Source: Falsiroseomonas sp051433195 (GTDB lineage: Bacteria; Pseudomonadota; Alphaproteobacteria; Acetobacterales; Acetobacteraceae). Taken from it: a stretch of DNA of 64,000 bases. Positions within the stretch are counted from its first letter, which is position 1. The number at the start of each line of letters is the position of its first letter. Below are positions 33,612 to 42,835 of this stretch, one piece after another. The translations under genes were made by a program, and so were the position numbers. Under the pieces are notes generated by a model. It did no database searches, had not been told where the DNA came from, and saw nothing but the letters and a program-made list of their open reading frames with translations. The stretch covers positions 1 to 64,000 of the forward strand of contig NZ_JBHMFT010000005.1 in assembly GCF_051433195.1 (NCBI RefSeq), in the 5' to 3' direction.

Positions 33612-34089
33612 TGCCCCGGGTCGGCTGTTGCATTTGGCAAGGCATGGACCTTGCTGAGAGACCTTGCTGAGGGACCTTGCTGAGAGAATCACCGGAGCCG
33701 GTCCCTCAAGGCGGGCTTTACGGAAGGGGGACGCGATTTCAAATGCAAAGGACAGGATTGGCGCGCCAGACCATCCCCCTCTGGTCTCTCAGCCAGCTTG
33801 AGGCGCCCCCGACTCGGCGGGCACCGAGGCGTTCCGCGAGCGTGATTCCGATGCCCCCGGCACGGGCGCGGCGCCGCCGCGTGCTGACCTACCCAGCGAC
33901 CATCGCGGTTCCGGTGCGAACGGCCGGGTCGGCCTGGACCGCCGGCGAACCTTTCCCAACCGAGGCGGTTCTGGCGATTCTTTCGCCGCTCGGCATCGTC
34001 GGCTGCGCCATCGCGCTGCTGCACCTCCTCGGCTGATCGGTGCGGCATGGCAGTTGACGAAGGCGCACCGGCCGGCCAGCGTCCTGGGC
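33612..34089. other. Intergenic stretch with a short tandem repeat
   Basis: About 480 bases between pdxJ and the dipeptidase. It holds a threefold 13-base repeat (33647-33685). An open frame ends at 34036 with a hydrophobic tail (AVLAILSPLGIVGCAIALL), but its start and ribosome-binding site are poor, so I do not call it a gene. Confidence 0.45.
33647..33685. repeat. Three tandem 13-base units
   Basis: GACCTTGCTGAGA, GACCTTGCTGAGG and GACCTTGCTGAGA follow one another without gaps just downstream of pdxJ. They differ at one position only. They may be a slippage product or binding sites for a protein. Confidence 0.8.
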
Positions 34090-35139
34090 ATGAACGTTAT
34101 CCAGGCCGACCCGACCGGCGAGACTGAACGCCATGCCGCCATTCACGCGGCGACGTTGACGCTCGACACCCATGTCGACATCCCATGGCCAGACACACCC
34201 GATCCGGCCGGGCCCACGACGCGGCGCGTCGACTTCGCAAAGATGCAGGCGGGTGGATTAAAGAGTGTTGTCTTCATTGCCTTCGTGCCGCAGGGGCCGC
34301 TGACCGCGGAGGGTCATGCGAAGGCCGGCGCGCGCGCGGAGGCGATGCTGAGGGCCATCGCCGCCACGGAAGGCGATGCTCCGCTGCGCCGGCGCGTCTG
34401 TACGACGCCCGACCAGCTTGAATCCTGCACCGCCGCAGGTGACCTTGCCATCCTGCTTGGGGTCGAGAATGGCTACGCCATGGGCGAGGATCTCGGTCGC
34501 CTCGCTCTTTGGCGCCGCCTTGGCGCCATCTACCTGACGGTGACGCATGACGGGCACAATGCGCTGTCGGATGCGGCCCGACCGCGGCGGGACCTCGGCG
34601 ATGCGGAAATCCTGCACGGTGGTCTTTCGGCATTGGGGCGCGCCGCAATCCAGGAAATGAACCGGGTCGGCCTCATCGTGGATGTCTCGCATGTCGCTCG
34701 CAGCGCCATGCTGCAGGCGGCCGAGTTGTCGCGCACGCCGATCGTCGCGACCCATGCCTGCTGCCGCAGCCTGCGTGACCATCCTCGCAACCTGGACGAT
34801 GTCCAACTCGACGCGCTTCGGGATGTGGGCGGCTTGATCCAGATCACCGCCGTCGGCGGCTTCCTGCGCGCGCCCCAACCCGACGGGGCTTCGGCGGCGA
34901 CGCTCGCCGACTATGTGGACCATGTGGACTACGCCGTTCGCCGGATCGGCATCGACCATGTGGGGCTTTCCTCCGACTTCGATGGCGGCGGCGGGGTTCC
35001 CGGATGGGAAGATGCCTCGATGACCGGAGCCGTCAGTGCAGAACTGCTTCGGCGTGGCTATGGACCCCGGGAATTGGCGCTGCTGTGGTCGGGCAATTTC
35101 CTCCGCGTCTGGCGCGCGACCCTCAGGGCCGCGCGCTGA
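34090..35139 (+). CDS. Membrane dipeptidase-type (M19) zinc peptidase
   Basis: A 349-residue enzyme of the renal dipeptidase family, which cleaves dipeptides using two zinc ions. Ligand regions are visible: LDTHVDIPWP, LGVENGYAMG (bridging Glu), LIVDVSHVARSAM, IVATHACCRSLRDHPRN and VGLSSDFDGGGGVPGW. The ATG at 34090 is preferred over a TTG at 34054. No signal peptide is seen, so it is probably cytoplasmic, as in many bacteria. Confidence 0.88.
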   Translation: MNVIQADPTGETERHAAIHAATLTLDTHVDIPWPDTPDPAGPTTRRVDFAKMQAGGLKSVVFIAFVPQGPLTAEGHAKAGARAEAMLRAIAATEGDAPLRRRVCTTPDQLESCTAAGDLAILLGVENGYAMGEDLGRLALWRRLGAIYLTVTHDGHNALSDAARPRRDLGDAEILHGGLSALGRAAIQEMNRVGLIVDVSHVARSAMLQAAELSRTPIVATHACCRSLRDHPRNLDDVQLDALRDVGGLIQITAVGGFLRAPQPDGASAATLADYVDHVDYAVRRIGIDHVGLSSDFDGGGGVPGWEDASMTGAVSAELLRRGYGPRELALLWSGNFLRVWRATLRAAR

Positions 35140-35154
35140 CCGGCAAGGCGCGGA

Positions 35155-36207
35155 TCAGGCGTTGGTAAAGTTGATCCGCTCCATCCCAAAGAACTTCACG
35201 ATCTGGCCGTTCAGGGTGATCTGGCCGTTCGACGGTCCGTTGAAGACGATCGAGTTCCCCTCGAACCGGTAGGACCCGCCCTCGTACATGGCGATGCTGT
35301 GCGAGGTCAGGCTGCTGAAGGGCGTTCCCTCGATGATGACCGAGTCGTGGCCCGGGCCGCCGTGGAACTCGTCGTTGCCGTCGCCCGCGCTCCAGACGAA
35401 GGTGTCGTTGCCGTCGCCGCCGAAAGCTTTGTCGTCGCCCGTGCCCATGCGGAAGGTGTCGTCGCCGTCACCGCCATGCGCCTGGTCATTGCCGGCACCG
35501 GCCAGGAACGTGTCATTGCCGCTGCCCTGGGGCTGCCAGGATCCGTCGCTGCCGGCCCCCCAGGTGTTGGAGCCTGCCAGGTTGTCGGCACCCGACGTGC
35601 CAGTGACGACGTCTCCGCCCGCGGGCGCCGGCGGCGGAGGTGCCGGCGGCGGCTGAGCCGAATGACCATCCGGCATGGTGAGTTGCTCGATGCCGAAGAA
35701 GCGGACGGTCTCGCCGTTCAGGGTGAACTGATTATCGGTCGGGCCATTGAACACGATGCGGTTCTCGACGAGCGTGTAGCCGCTGCCATTGACCTGCAGG
35801 CCATTTATCACCTGCTGCACCGATGCGCCTTCGACCACCACCGTGTCGGCACCCGGGCCGCCGTGAAGTTCGTCGTTGCCGTCGCCGGTCCGCCAGAACA
35901 ACACGTCGTGGCCATCACCGCCGAACACCTTGTCGCCGTGCCCGGCGCCGCCCCGCAGCAGGTCGTCTCCGTCGCCGCCGTGCAGTTCGTCGGTCCCGCC
36001 GCCACCACTCAGGTTGTCGCTGCCGCTGCCCACGGGCTGCCAGTTGCCATCCGAACCCGGCGCCCAGTTGTTCGAGCCCATCAGCTTGTCGCTGCCGTCG
36101 CCGCCCACCAGGGTGTCATTGCCAGCGCCGCCGGACTGCTCCCTGAACCCACCCACGACGCCATCAAGCGTCTCTTTCTTGATTTCATGCGGACCCTGGC
36201 TGGACAT
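35155..36207 (-). CDS. RTX-like protein with double-glycine leader; probable NHLM exporter cargo
   Basis: A 350-residue protein. The first 20 residues end ETLDGVVGG, a bacteriocin-type leader with hydrophobic positions before Gly19-Gly20, the usual C39 peptidase cleavage point. The rest is two similar halves (about 25-185 and 200-350). Each has RTX-like repeats (GGDGDDLLRGGAGHGD; GGDGDDTFRMGTGDD), a GSN-W-GSDG-WQP-GSG motif and a similar end (FNGPTDNQFTLNGETVRFFG; FNGPSNGQITLNGQIVKFFG). A PPPAPPPPAPAGG linker joins them. AGGAG precedes the ATG. It is divergent from an export operon with a C39 transporter, which very likely cleaves and exports it. Confidence 0.8.
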   Translation of the reverse strand: MSSQGPHEIKKETLDGVVGGFREQSGGAGNDTLVGGDGSDKLMGSNNWAPGSDGNWQPVGSGSDNLSGGGGTDELHGGDGDDLLRGGAGHGDKVFGGDGHDVLFWRTGDGNDELHGGPGADTVVVEGASVQQVINGLQVNGSGYTLVENRIVFNGPTDNQFTLNGETVRFFGIEQLTMPDGHSAQPPPAPPPPAPAGGDVVTGTSGADNLAGSNTWGAGSDGSWQPQGSGNDTFLAGAGNDQAHGGDGDDTFRMGTGDDKAFGGDGNDTFVWSAGDGNDEFHGGPGHDSVIIEGTPFSSLTSHSIAMYEGGSYRFEGNSIVFNGPSNGQITLNGQIVKFFGMERINFTNA

Positions 36208-36216
36208 TATCTTGTT

Positions 36217-36235
36217 CTCCTGACTGCGTCTCAGG
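36217..36235 (-). promoter_or_regulatory. Hairpin overlapping the ribosome-binding site of the RTX gene
   Basis: On the minus strand CCTGA, a seven-base loop and TCAGG form an inverted repeat (36235-36219). The right arm overlaps the AGGAG ribosome-binding site ending at 36217, about 10 bases before the start codon. In mRNA this stem could hide the site and limit translation. The stem is only 5 bp, so the role is inference. Confidence 0.35.
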
Positions 36236-36386
36236 CAAACCTAATCATGCTGGTTCGGCTCGACAACATGGGATTGAAAGTTCTACGCTTGGTTTTCCCT
36301 ATCACCGAATCAGTCCATTCCAATGGGAAGCCTCATCTACCCCGGGCGAGATGCTCAGTATTGAGATGCCGCCGGGAGATCCATCC

Positions 36387-37679
36387 ATGCCAACGCCGCC
36401 CGCTCTCTTCCGCCGAGAGGCCGTAGCCGAAGCGGCGGCACCGGATCGGTATGACGAAGCCCTGCGTGTCATGCGCCCCTGGACCTGGGGTGTCGGCGGC
36501 GGGCTGCTTGGACTGGCCCTGGTCGGGCTGGTCTGGGCTTCGCTCGTCGACGTTCCCGTCAAGGTTTCTGGGCGCGGCATCCTGTTGCCGCCGGGCGGGG
36601 TGGTCGACATCGTCGCCGATACTGATGGCCGGATCGAAGCCCTCGCCGCCCGTCCCGGCAGCCGCGTGGAGGCAGGCATGCCAGTGGCACGGGTCGATCA
36701 ATCGGAGGTTCGGCTGCAACTGGCGCTGGCCGAGGGCCAGGCGACCGATGCCGCCCGCCATCGGCGGGAGCTGCAGGATTTCCACCGGCGCGAGGAAGCC
36801 GCCGCGGATGCCTTCCGCATCGCCCGCGACGCGGCGCTGACGCAGAACCTGCGCCTGCTCGAGGAGCGCCTCGGCATGATGATGCAGCGCGAGGACGTGT
36901 TGCAGGGCCTGTCGCGCCAGAACCTGGTGAACCGCGACCGCGCGCTGTTCGCCCGCGTCGAGGTGTTCCAGGTGCGCGAGCAGATTGCCGCCGCGCGCAA
37001 TGAGCGTGAGCAACTGGTCCTCGACCAGGCGCTGAAGCGTACCCAGCGTGAGCGTGAGACCATGGAGGCCGAGCGCCGCGCGGACGAAACCGGCCGCCAG
37101 GCGCAGGCGCTCCGCGACCGGCTGCTGCGCCTCGGCGCCGTCCTCGCACCCTATTCCGGGATCGTGGTGGAGGCGAAGGTGAATGAGGGACAGGTGGTGC
37201 AGCGCGGCACGCCGTTGCTGACCATCGAGCGCGATCCGGCCTCCGGCCCCGGCGGGCCAGTCGCCATCCTCTATGTCACCGCGCAGGACGGCAAGCGGCT
37301 GGCGGAGGGCTTACGCGTGGAAGTCTCACCGTCCTCCACGCGGCGGGAGGAGCACGGCTTCGTCCACGGCCGCATCATCCGCGTCGCCCATGTCCCGGCG
37401 TCCTCCGCCGGCCTGCTGCGCACCCTGCAGAACGACCAGCTGGTGCGCAGCTTCACCACCGACCTCGGCACGCCCTTCGAAGTCGAGGTCGCCCTGGACC
37501 GCGATGCGGCAACACGCAGCGGCCTGCGCTGGTCCACCGGCGGCGGGCCCGACTTTGCCATCGAATCCGGCACCCTCGCGGAGGCGGAGTTCACGGTCCG
37601 ATCCGTGCGGCTCATCGGCCTGGCCTTCCCGGCGCTGCGTGGCTGGCTGACCAGCACCGCGGAGGCCGCCAGTCCTTGA
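36387..37679 (+). CDS. NHLM-type secretion protein, HlyD family
   Basis: A 430-residue membrane-fusion (adaptor) protein that links the inner-membrane exporter to the outside. The ATG at 36387 follows GGGAG. One membrane helix lies at about residues 35-55 (GGLLGLALVGLVWASLV). It is followed by a lipoyl-like half (GRGILLPPGGVVDIVADTDG), a long coiled coil (about 110-240), the second lipoyl half (APYSGIVVEAKVNEGQVVQ) and a beta-barrel. The layout and position match the HlyD member of NHLM bacteriocin systems. Its stop overlaps the TTG of the next gene. Confidence 0.85.
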   Translation: MPTPPALFRREAVAEAAAPDRYDEALRVMRPWTWGVGGGLLGLALVGLVWASLVDVPVKVSGRGILLPPGGVVDIVADTDGRIEALAARPGSRVEAGMPVARVDQSEVRLQLALAEGQATDAARHRRELQDFHRREEAAADAFRIARDAALTQNLRLLEERLGMMMQREDVLQGLSRQNLVNRDRALFARVEVFQVREQIAAARNEREQLVLDQALKRTQRERETMEAERRADETGRQAQALRDRLLRLGAVLAPYSGIVVEAKVNEGQVVQRGTPLLTIERDPASGPGGPVAILYVTAQDGKRLAEGLRVEVSPSSTRREEHGFVHGRIIRVAHVPASSAGLLRTLQNDQLVRSFTTDLGTPFEVEVALDRDAATRSGLRWSTGGGPDFAIESGTLAEAEFTVRSVRLIGLAFPALRGWLTSTAEAASP

Positions 37680-39859
37680 ACGAGCCGGGCTTGAAGCTAT
37701 CGCCGAGGCGGACCCGCACCACCCAGCGAGTGAGGACGCCCACGCTTCTCCAGATGGAGGCCGTGGAATGCGGTGCAGCGGCGCTTGGCATCATCCTCGG
37801 CCACTACGGCCGCTGGTGTGCGCTTGAGGAATTGCGGGTGGCCTGCGGCGTTTCCCGCGACGGCAGCCGCGCCAGCCACATCGCCGCCGCAGCGCGCCAG
37901 TTCGGCATGATGGTGCAGGCCTTCCGCCTGGAGCCGGAACACCTGGCCGAGATGAAAATGCCCCTGATCGCTCATTGGGGCATGAACCATTTCGTGGTGA
38001 TCGAGGGAATCGGACCGCATCACGCGCACATCAACGATCCTGCAAGCGGCCCCCGCCGCATCACAATCCGGGAGCTCGACCGCAGCTTTACCGGCGTCGC
38101 CCTCACCCTTGAGCCCGGCCCCGACTTCCAGAAGGGGGGATCGCAGCCGCGCGCGATGTCTGGAATCCTGCGACGGCTCCGTGGCAACGAGGCCAGCTTC
38201 GGTTTCCTTGTTGGTCTCAGCGTACTGCTGATGGTTCCGGCTCTGCTGGTGCCCGCCTTCTCACAGGTCTTCGTCGATGACGTGCTGGTGGCCCGGTTCG
38301 ACAGCTGGCTGCAGCCGCTGCTGTACGGCATGGCTGGCGCGGCCGCGGCAATGGCCGTCATCACCTGGTTGCAGCTCGACCTGCTGCTGCGGCTGGAGAC
38401 ACGACTTTCGGTTTCCGGGTCTGCGGCGTTCCTGGAGCGCCTGACGCAGTTGCCGGTCGCCTTCTTCGCCCAACGCCATCCGGGCGATGTTACCGGACGC
38501 GTCATGCTGAATGATCGCATCGCTCGCCTCGCCTCCGGCGATGTCGGCAGAGGTCTGCTAGGGCTGGTCACCGCCTCCGCCTATGCCGCGGCGATGCTTC
38601 TGTATGACGTGACGCTGACCCTCATCGTGGTCCTGGCATCGGCCGTGAACCTCGCCGCGCTTGCCTGGCTCAGCCGCTCGCTCAGCGATGACAACCAGCG
38701 CCTGCTGTCCCGCACGCTCCGCTCCGACGGCTTGGCAAAGCAGGGGCTGCAGATGATCGAGACCTATCGGTCCTCCGGCAGCGAGTCCCTGCTCCTGGCA
38801 CAGCTCGCCGGGACTCGGGCGGGCGTTGCCAACATCACCCAGCGCCTGGCCCTGCGGCGCGCCATGCTGGAGGGCCTGCCGGCCTTCATCGCCATCCTGG
38901 CTGCATCGGCCGTCCTGGTCCTTGGCGGCCGGCAGATCATGAACGGCGCGATGACGGTGGGGCAGCTCGTCGCGTTTCAGGCCCTGGCGATGGGCTTCAT
39001 GGGGCCCGTCGCGCAGCTCATCGCCGTCGCCACCCAGTTGCAGGACGCCAGGGCCAACCTGACCCTGCTCGAAGACACCATGCACCATCCGCTTGCTGCC
39101 GAATTTGCCGCCGCTCCGGCGAAAGCCGCCGCGGCGCGCTTCGCCGGCCATGTCGAACTGCGGAGCCTGGTCTTCGGGCACAGCCGGCTGGAGGCGCCAC
39201 TGCTCGACGGCGTCTCCCTGCGGCTGGAGCCGGGCCGGCGGCTTGGGATCGTCGGCGGGTCGGGTTCGGGGAAATCCACGCTGGCGCTGCTGATCGCCGG
39301 TCTCTATCGTCCCTGGTCGGGCGAAATCCGCATCGACGGCAGGCCGCTCGACAGCATCCCAAGGAACGAGCTGCGGCGGGAAGTCGCGGTGGTCGACCAG
39401 CAGGGCTACCTGTTCGACGGCACGATCCGCGACAACATCGCGCTGTGGGACCCGACCCTGGCGGACGAGCGCCTTGTCGAATGCGCGCAGGACGCCATCA
39501 TCCACGACGAGATCCTGGCGCGGCGCGGCGGCTATGCGGGCGTGGTTTCGGAGGAGGGCCGGAACTGGTCCGGCGGCCAGCGCGCCCGCATCGAGATCGC
39601 CCGCGCCATCGCGACCGACCCCTCGATCCTGGTGCTGGACGAGGCGACGGCGTCGCTCGACAACCGCTCCGAAGCGGCGCTGATGCGCAACCTGCGCCGG
39701 CGCGGCTGCACCATGATCATCATCGCCCACCGGCTGGCCCTGGTCCGGGAGTGCGACGAGGTGATCGTCATGGACCGTGGCCGCATCGTCCAGCAGGGCC
39801 ACCCCGAAGAACTCGCGCGGGTCCCTGGCGTGTTCCGCACCATGCTCGCGAGCGGCTGA
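37676..39859 (+). CDS. NHLM-type ABC transporter with C39 peptidase domain
   Basis: A 727-residue exporter that should cut the leader and pump the cargo. It starts at a TTG overlapping the previous stop. The C39 peptidase (about 20-150) has all catalytic parts: TLLQMEAVECGAAALG (Gln and Cys), HWGMNHFVVIEG (His) and HINDPASG (Asp). Five or six helices follow. The ATPase domain has GGSGSGKSTLALL, WSGGQRARIEIARA and ILVLDEATASLDN. Family-typical length and order place it as the first ABC protein of an NHLM (nitrile hydratase leader microcin) export set. Confidence 0.9.
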   Translation: MNEPGLKLSPRRTRTTQRVRTPTLLQMEAVECGAAALGIILGHYGRWCALEELRVACGVSRDGSRASHIAAAARQFGMMVQAFRLEPEHLAEMKMPLIAHWGMNHFVVIEGIGPHHAHINDPASGPRRITIRELDRSFTGVALTLEPGPDFQKGGSQPRAMSGILRRLRGNEASFGFLVGLSVLLMVPALLVPAFSQVFVDDVLVARFDSWLQPLLYGMAGAAAAMAVITWLQLDLLLRLETRLSVSGSAAFLERLTQLPVAFFAQRHPGDVTGRVMLNDRIARLASGDVGRGLLGLVTASAYAAAMLLYDVTLTLIVVLASAVNLAALAWLSRSLSDDNQRLLSRTLRSDGLAKQGLQMIETYRSSGSESLLLAQLAGTRAGVANITQRLALRRAMLEGLPAFIAILAASAVLVLGGRQIMNGAMTVGQLVAFQALAMGFMGPVAQLIAVATQLQDARANLTLLEDTMHHPLAAEFAAAPAKAAAARFAGHVELRSLVFGHSRLEAPLLDGVSLRLEPGRRLGIVGGSGSGKSTLALLIAGLYRPWSGEIRIDGRPLDSIPRNELRREVAVVDQQGYLFDGTIRDNIALWDPTLADERLVECAQDAIIHDEILARRGGYAGVVSEEGRNWSGGQRARIEIARAIATDPSILVLDEATASLDNRSEAALMRNLRRRGCTMIIIAHRLALVRECDEVIVMDRGRIVQQGHPEELARVPGVFRTMLASG

Positions 39860-39861
39860 CC

Positions 39862-42831
39862 ATGCCGGACAACCTGCCTGCGTCTGCCCTGCCACAGCCG
39901 GGCACGCCGGAGCCGCCCGTCGCGACCCTGGCGCTGCCGTCCCACGCACCGTTGCGGCTGGATGATCCCGGACTGCGCTGGCTGGTCCTCGCCGGATCCG
40001 TGACGCTGTTCGCCACCCGCCCCGGGCGACCGCCAGCAACCGAAGGCCCTCGCCGCTACATCGGCACGCTGACCTCCGGCAGCCTGCTCTGCGGGTTCGG
40101 TACGGACGACACCGGCGCAACCCTCATCGCGGTCGGCACGCCGGAGACGGTGCTCCAGCCGCTCGAGCAGGACGCATTGGCGGCATCCGCCGAATCGGCT
40201 CCACGCCTGGCACTGGCCGCCGCCAATTGGTGCCGGGCCTTGGCCGAGGGACTTGCGCGGCCGATGTCGCCCCGGCCCCGCACCGATATCGCCGTCTCCG
40301 GCACCACCGGCGCCGTCCACGCAACGCCCGGCGCCACCATCGCCGCGCGCGGTGCAGCGGTCTGGCTGCGCCTGCCCTCCGGAACCTGGCTGCTGTTCGG
40401 GCTGGAGCCGGTTCAGGGCGTAGTACCCCTGCCGCCCGAAGCCTGGCTGACCGGCAGCGGCGGCACCATCGAGCCGCTTCAGGCGGTCGATGCGGTGGCG
40501 CAGGAAGACTGGCAGCTCGGGCTGCAAGCCTTCAACACCGCCGCACTGGGCGCATTGTCCTCGGCGCTGGCACTCGACGCCGCGGACGAGCTCAACCGGC
40601 TTCGGCTGCGCGCCGAGCGGGACGATGAGGCTGACGCCGAGCAAGGCTCCGCCTTCGCGGCCATCCTGGGCAACCCGGCCAGGTCTCAGGGAGACAGCGA
40701 CACCGATCCCTTGATGCCGGTGTTCCGGGTGGTCTGCAGCCATCTCGGCATCCGTCCGAAACGGCCAATCCGGGTCCGCCGCGCCGACATCGACGCCATT
40801 CCCACCCTGGAGGAACTGGCGCGAGCCTCAGGCCTTCGGCTGCGGCCGGCGCATCTGCCAGAGGGTTGGTGGCAGGACGATCACGGCCCCCTGTTCGGCA
40901 GGCTCGCCAGCGGTGAGACGGTCGGGCTGCTGCACAAGGGCCAGGGCTATCGCCTGCACACCGCCGCGCGACCAGATGGCGTGGCGCTTGATCCCGGGCT
41001 GGCGCAGCAGATCGCCCGCGATGCACGCGTTCCGCTGATCCCCCTGCCACGCAAGGCCCTCGGCCTGCTGGACCTGGTCGGCAGCGGCATGCGCGGCAGC
41101 AGTTCCGATGTGACCGCGATCTTCGTGACCATGCTCATCGGCGCGGCGCTCGGGCAGGCCGTGCCACTTGGCACGGGCATCGCCTTCTCCCTGCTGGTTC
41201 CAGGCGGCCACCTGTCCGAACTGGCCCAACTCGGCGCCGCCCTGGTCCTGGTCGCGGGCGTTGCCTGGGTGGTGAAGCTGGGCAGCGACATTGCCCGGCA
41301 GCGGATCGAGGCACAGGCCGGCCCGGCGCTGCATGCCGCGATCTGGGACCGGGTCATGCGCCTGCCGATGACGACGTTGAACCGCCAGACGGTCGGCGAG
41401 ACCGCGGGCCGTGCCCAATCCGCGATTTCGCTGGCCGCGCAGTTGCGGGCCTTCAGCTTCATCATCATCAGCGCACTCGCCACCATCCTATCCGCGGGCA
41501 TTCTGATGCTGCTCTCGCAGCCGCTCGCCGCGGCGGTCGCCTTTGGAATGCTGGTCCTGCAACTCGGCGCCGCCAACCTGGCGGGCTGGCTTCAGGCGCG
41601 CGCCTTCGCCACCGGCGAAGCCCTGTCCGGCATGGCGGATGCGATGGTGTTCCAGATCGTCGCCGGGCTGGTCAAGCTGCGGCTGTCGGGCGGGGAGCGG
41701 CGCGCGCAGACAGTCTGGGCCGGCCGCTTTGCCGAGATGCGTCGCCGCATGACCGCGGCCCGCCAGATCGGCAACGCCTATGATGCCTTCGCGGCCGGCT
41801 TCGCGATCCTGTCCACCGCGGCGGCTTTCCTGGTCATCGCGATGATGCAGCGGGTGGAGCCGGGGCGGCCGCCGCCCAGCCTCGCCACCGTCATGACCTT
41901 CATCGCGGCCTACGGGCTGATGGTCGCGTCGGGTGCACAGTTGGCGAAGACGCTGTTCGCGCTGTGGTTCCTCATGCCGACGCGCAAGTTTGCCCAACCC
42001 CTGCTGGACGCCTTGCCGGAGGTCGATACCGGCAAGGTCGATCCCGGCCGGCTCTCCGGCGGCCTGTCCCTTTCGAACCTGTCCTTCCGCTACGGCGCGG
42101 CCGAGCCCTGGGTCTTCGCCGGGCTGTCCCTGAACATCGAGCCGGGCGAGTACATCGCCATCGTCGGCCGCTCGGGCGCCGGCAAATCCACCCTGGTGCG
42201 CCTGCTCCTGGGGATGGAGGAGCCGAGTGCCGGGGCGATCTACATGGATGGCCAGGACATCCGCGGCCTGGACCTTGCGGTCGTGCGCCAGCAGGTCGCA
42301 ACCGTGCTGCAATCAGGCCGGATTCCGCCCGGCAGCCTGCGGGATGCGGTGCGCGGCCTGTCATCCGCGACCGAGGCGGAGCTTTGGCAGGCGCTGGAAC
42401 AGGCCGCGCTGGCTGATGATGTGCGGGCCATGCCGATGGGGCTGGAGACGATGCTGACGGACGCCAGCCGCGTGCTGTCCGGTGGCCAGGTCCAGCGCCT
42501 GCTGCTGGCCCGTGCCCTGGTGCAGAAGCCGGCCATCCTGATCCTGGACGAAGCCACCAGTGCGCTGGACAATCTGACCCAGCGCGCGACCATGCGGGCC
42601 GTCCGCAACCTGCCGGCGACGCGCATCGTCATCGCGCATCGCCTTTCGACCATCCGCAACGCCGACCGGATCCTGGTGCTGAACGAGGGCAAGATCGCCG
42701 AGAGCGGGACCTTCGAACAGCTGCTTCAGCGCCGCGGCGGCTTCTTTGCCCGGCAATATGCGGAGGAGGCTCGCTGGCAGGCCTCCTCCCGCGTCGCATC
42801 GGAACCGAAGGCGGAGCCGCCCCCGCCTTGA
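39862..42831 (+). CDS. NHLM-type ABC transporter, second ATP-binding protein
   Basis: A 989-residue transporter starting 2 bases after the peptidase-transporter gene. An upstream in-frame extension only reads through the neighbour. The first ~400 residues are a poorly characterised N-terminal region without C39 catalytic residues, containing ADIDAIPTLEELARASGLRL. Membrane helices lie at about 420-700. The ATPase domain follows (VGRSGAGKSTLVRLL, LSGGQVQRLLLARAL, ILILDEATSALDN). It should form a heterodimer with the C39 transporter. Its stop is only 4 bases from the convergent next gene. Confidence 0.87.
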   Translation: MPDNLPASALPQPGTPEPPVATLALPSHAPLRLDDPGLRWLVLAGSVTLFATRPGRPPATEGPRRYIGTLTSGSLLCGFGTDDTGATLIAVGTPETVLQPLEQDALAASAESAPRLALAAANWCRALAEGLARPMSPRPRTDIAVSGTTGAVHATPGATIAARGAAVWLRLPSGTWLLFGLEPVQGVVPLPPEAWLTGSGGTIEPLQAVDAVAQEDWQLGLQAFNTAALGALSSALALDAADELNRLRLRAERDDEADAEQGSAFAAILGNPARSQGDSDTDPLMPVFRVVCSHLGIRPKRPIRVRRADIDAIPTLEELARASGLRLRPAHLPEGWWQDDHGPLFGRLASGETVGLLHKGQGYRLHTAARPDGVALDPGLAQQIARDARVPLIPLPRKALGLLDLVGSGMRGSSSDVTAIFVTMLIGAALGQAVPLGTGIAFSLLVPGGHLSELAQLGAALVLVAGVAWVVKLGSDIARQRIEAQAGPALHAAIWDRVMRLPMTTLNRQTVGETAGRAQSAISLAAQLRAFSFIIISALATILSAGILMLLSQPLAAAVAFGMLVLQLGAANLAGWLQARAFATGEALSGMADAMVFQIVAGLVKLRLSGGERRAQTVWAGRFAEMRRRMTAARQIGNAYDAFAAGFAILSTAAAFLVIAMMQRVEPGRPPPSLATVMTFIAAYGLMVASGAQLAKTLFALWFLMPTRKFAQPLLDALPEVDTGKVDPGRLSGGLSLSNLSFRYGAAEPWVFAGLSLNIEPGEYIAIVGRSGAGKSTLVRLLLGMEEPSAGAIYMDGQDIRGLDLAVVRQQVATVLQSGRIPPGSLRDAVRGLSSATEAELWQALEQAALADDVRAMPMGLETMLTDASRVLSGGQVQRLLLARALVQKPAILILDEATSALDNLTQRATMRAVRNLPATRIVIAHRLSTIRNADRILVLNEGKIAESGTFEQLLQRRGGFFARQYAEEARWQASSRVASEPKAEPPPP

Positions 42832-42835
42832 AACG

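Noticed and set aside
33677..34036. Possible 119-codon gene with a hydrophobic end
   Set aside because: Weak start, no ribosome-binding site, Arg/Pro-rich body; not enough support.
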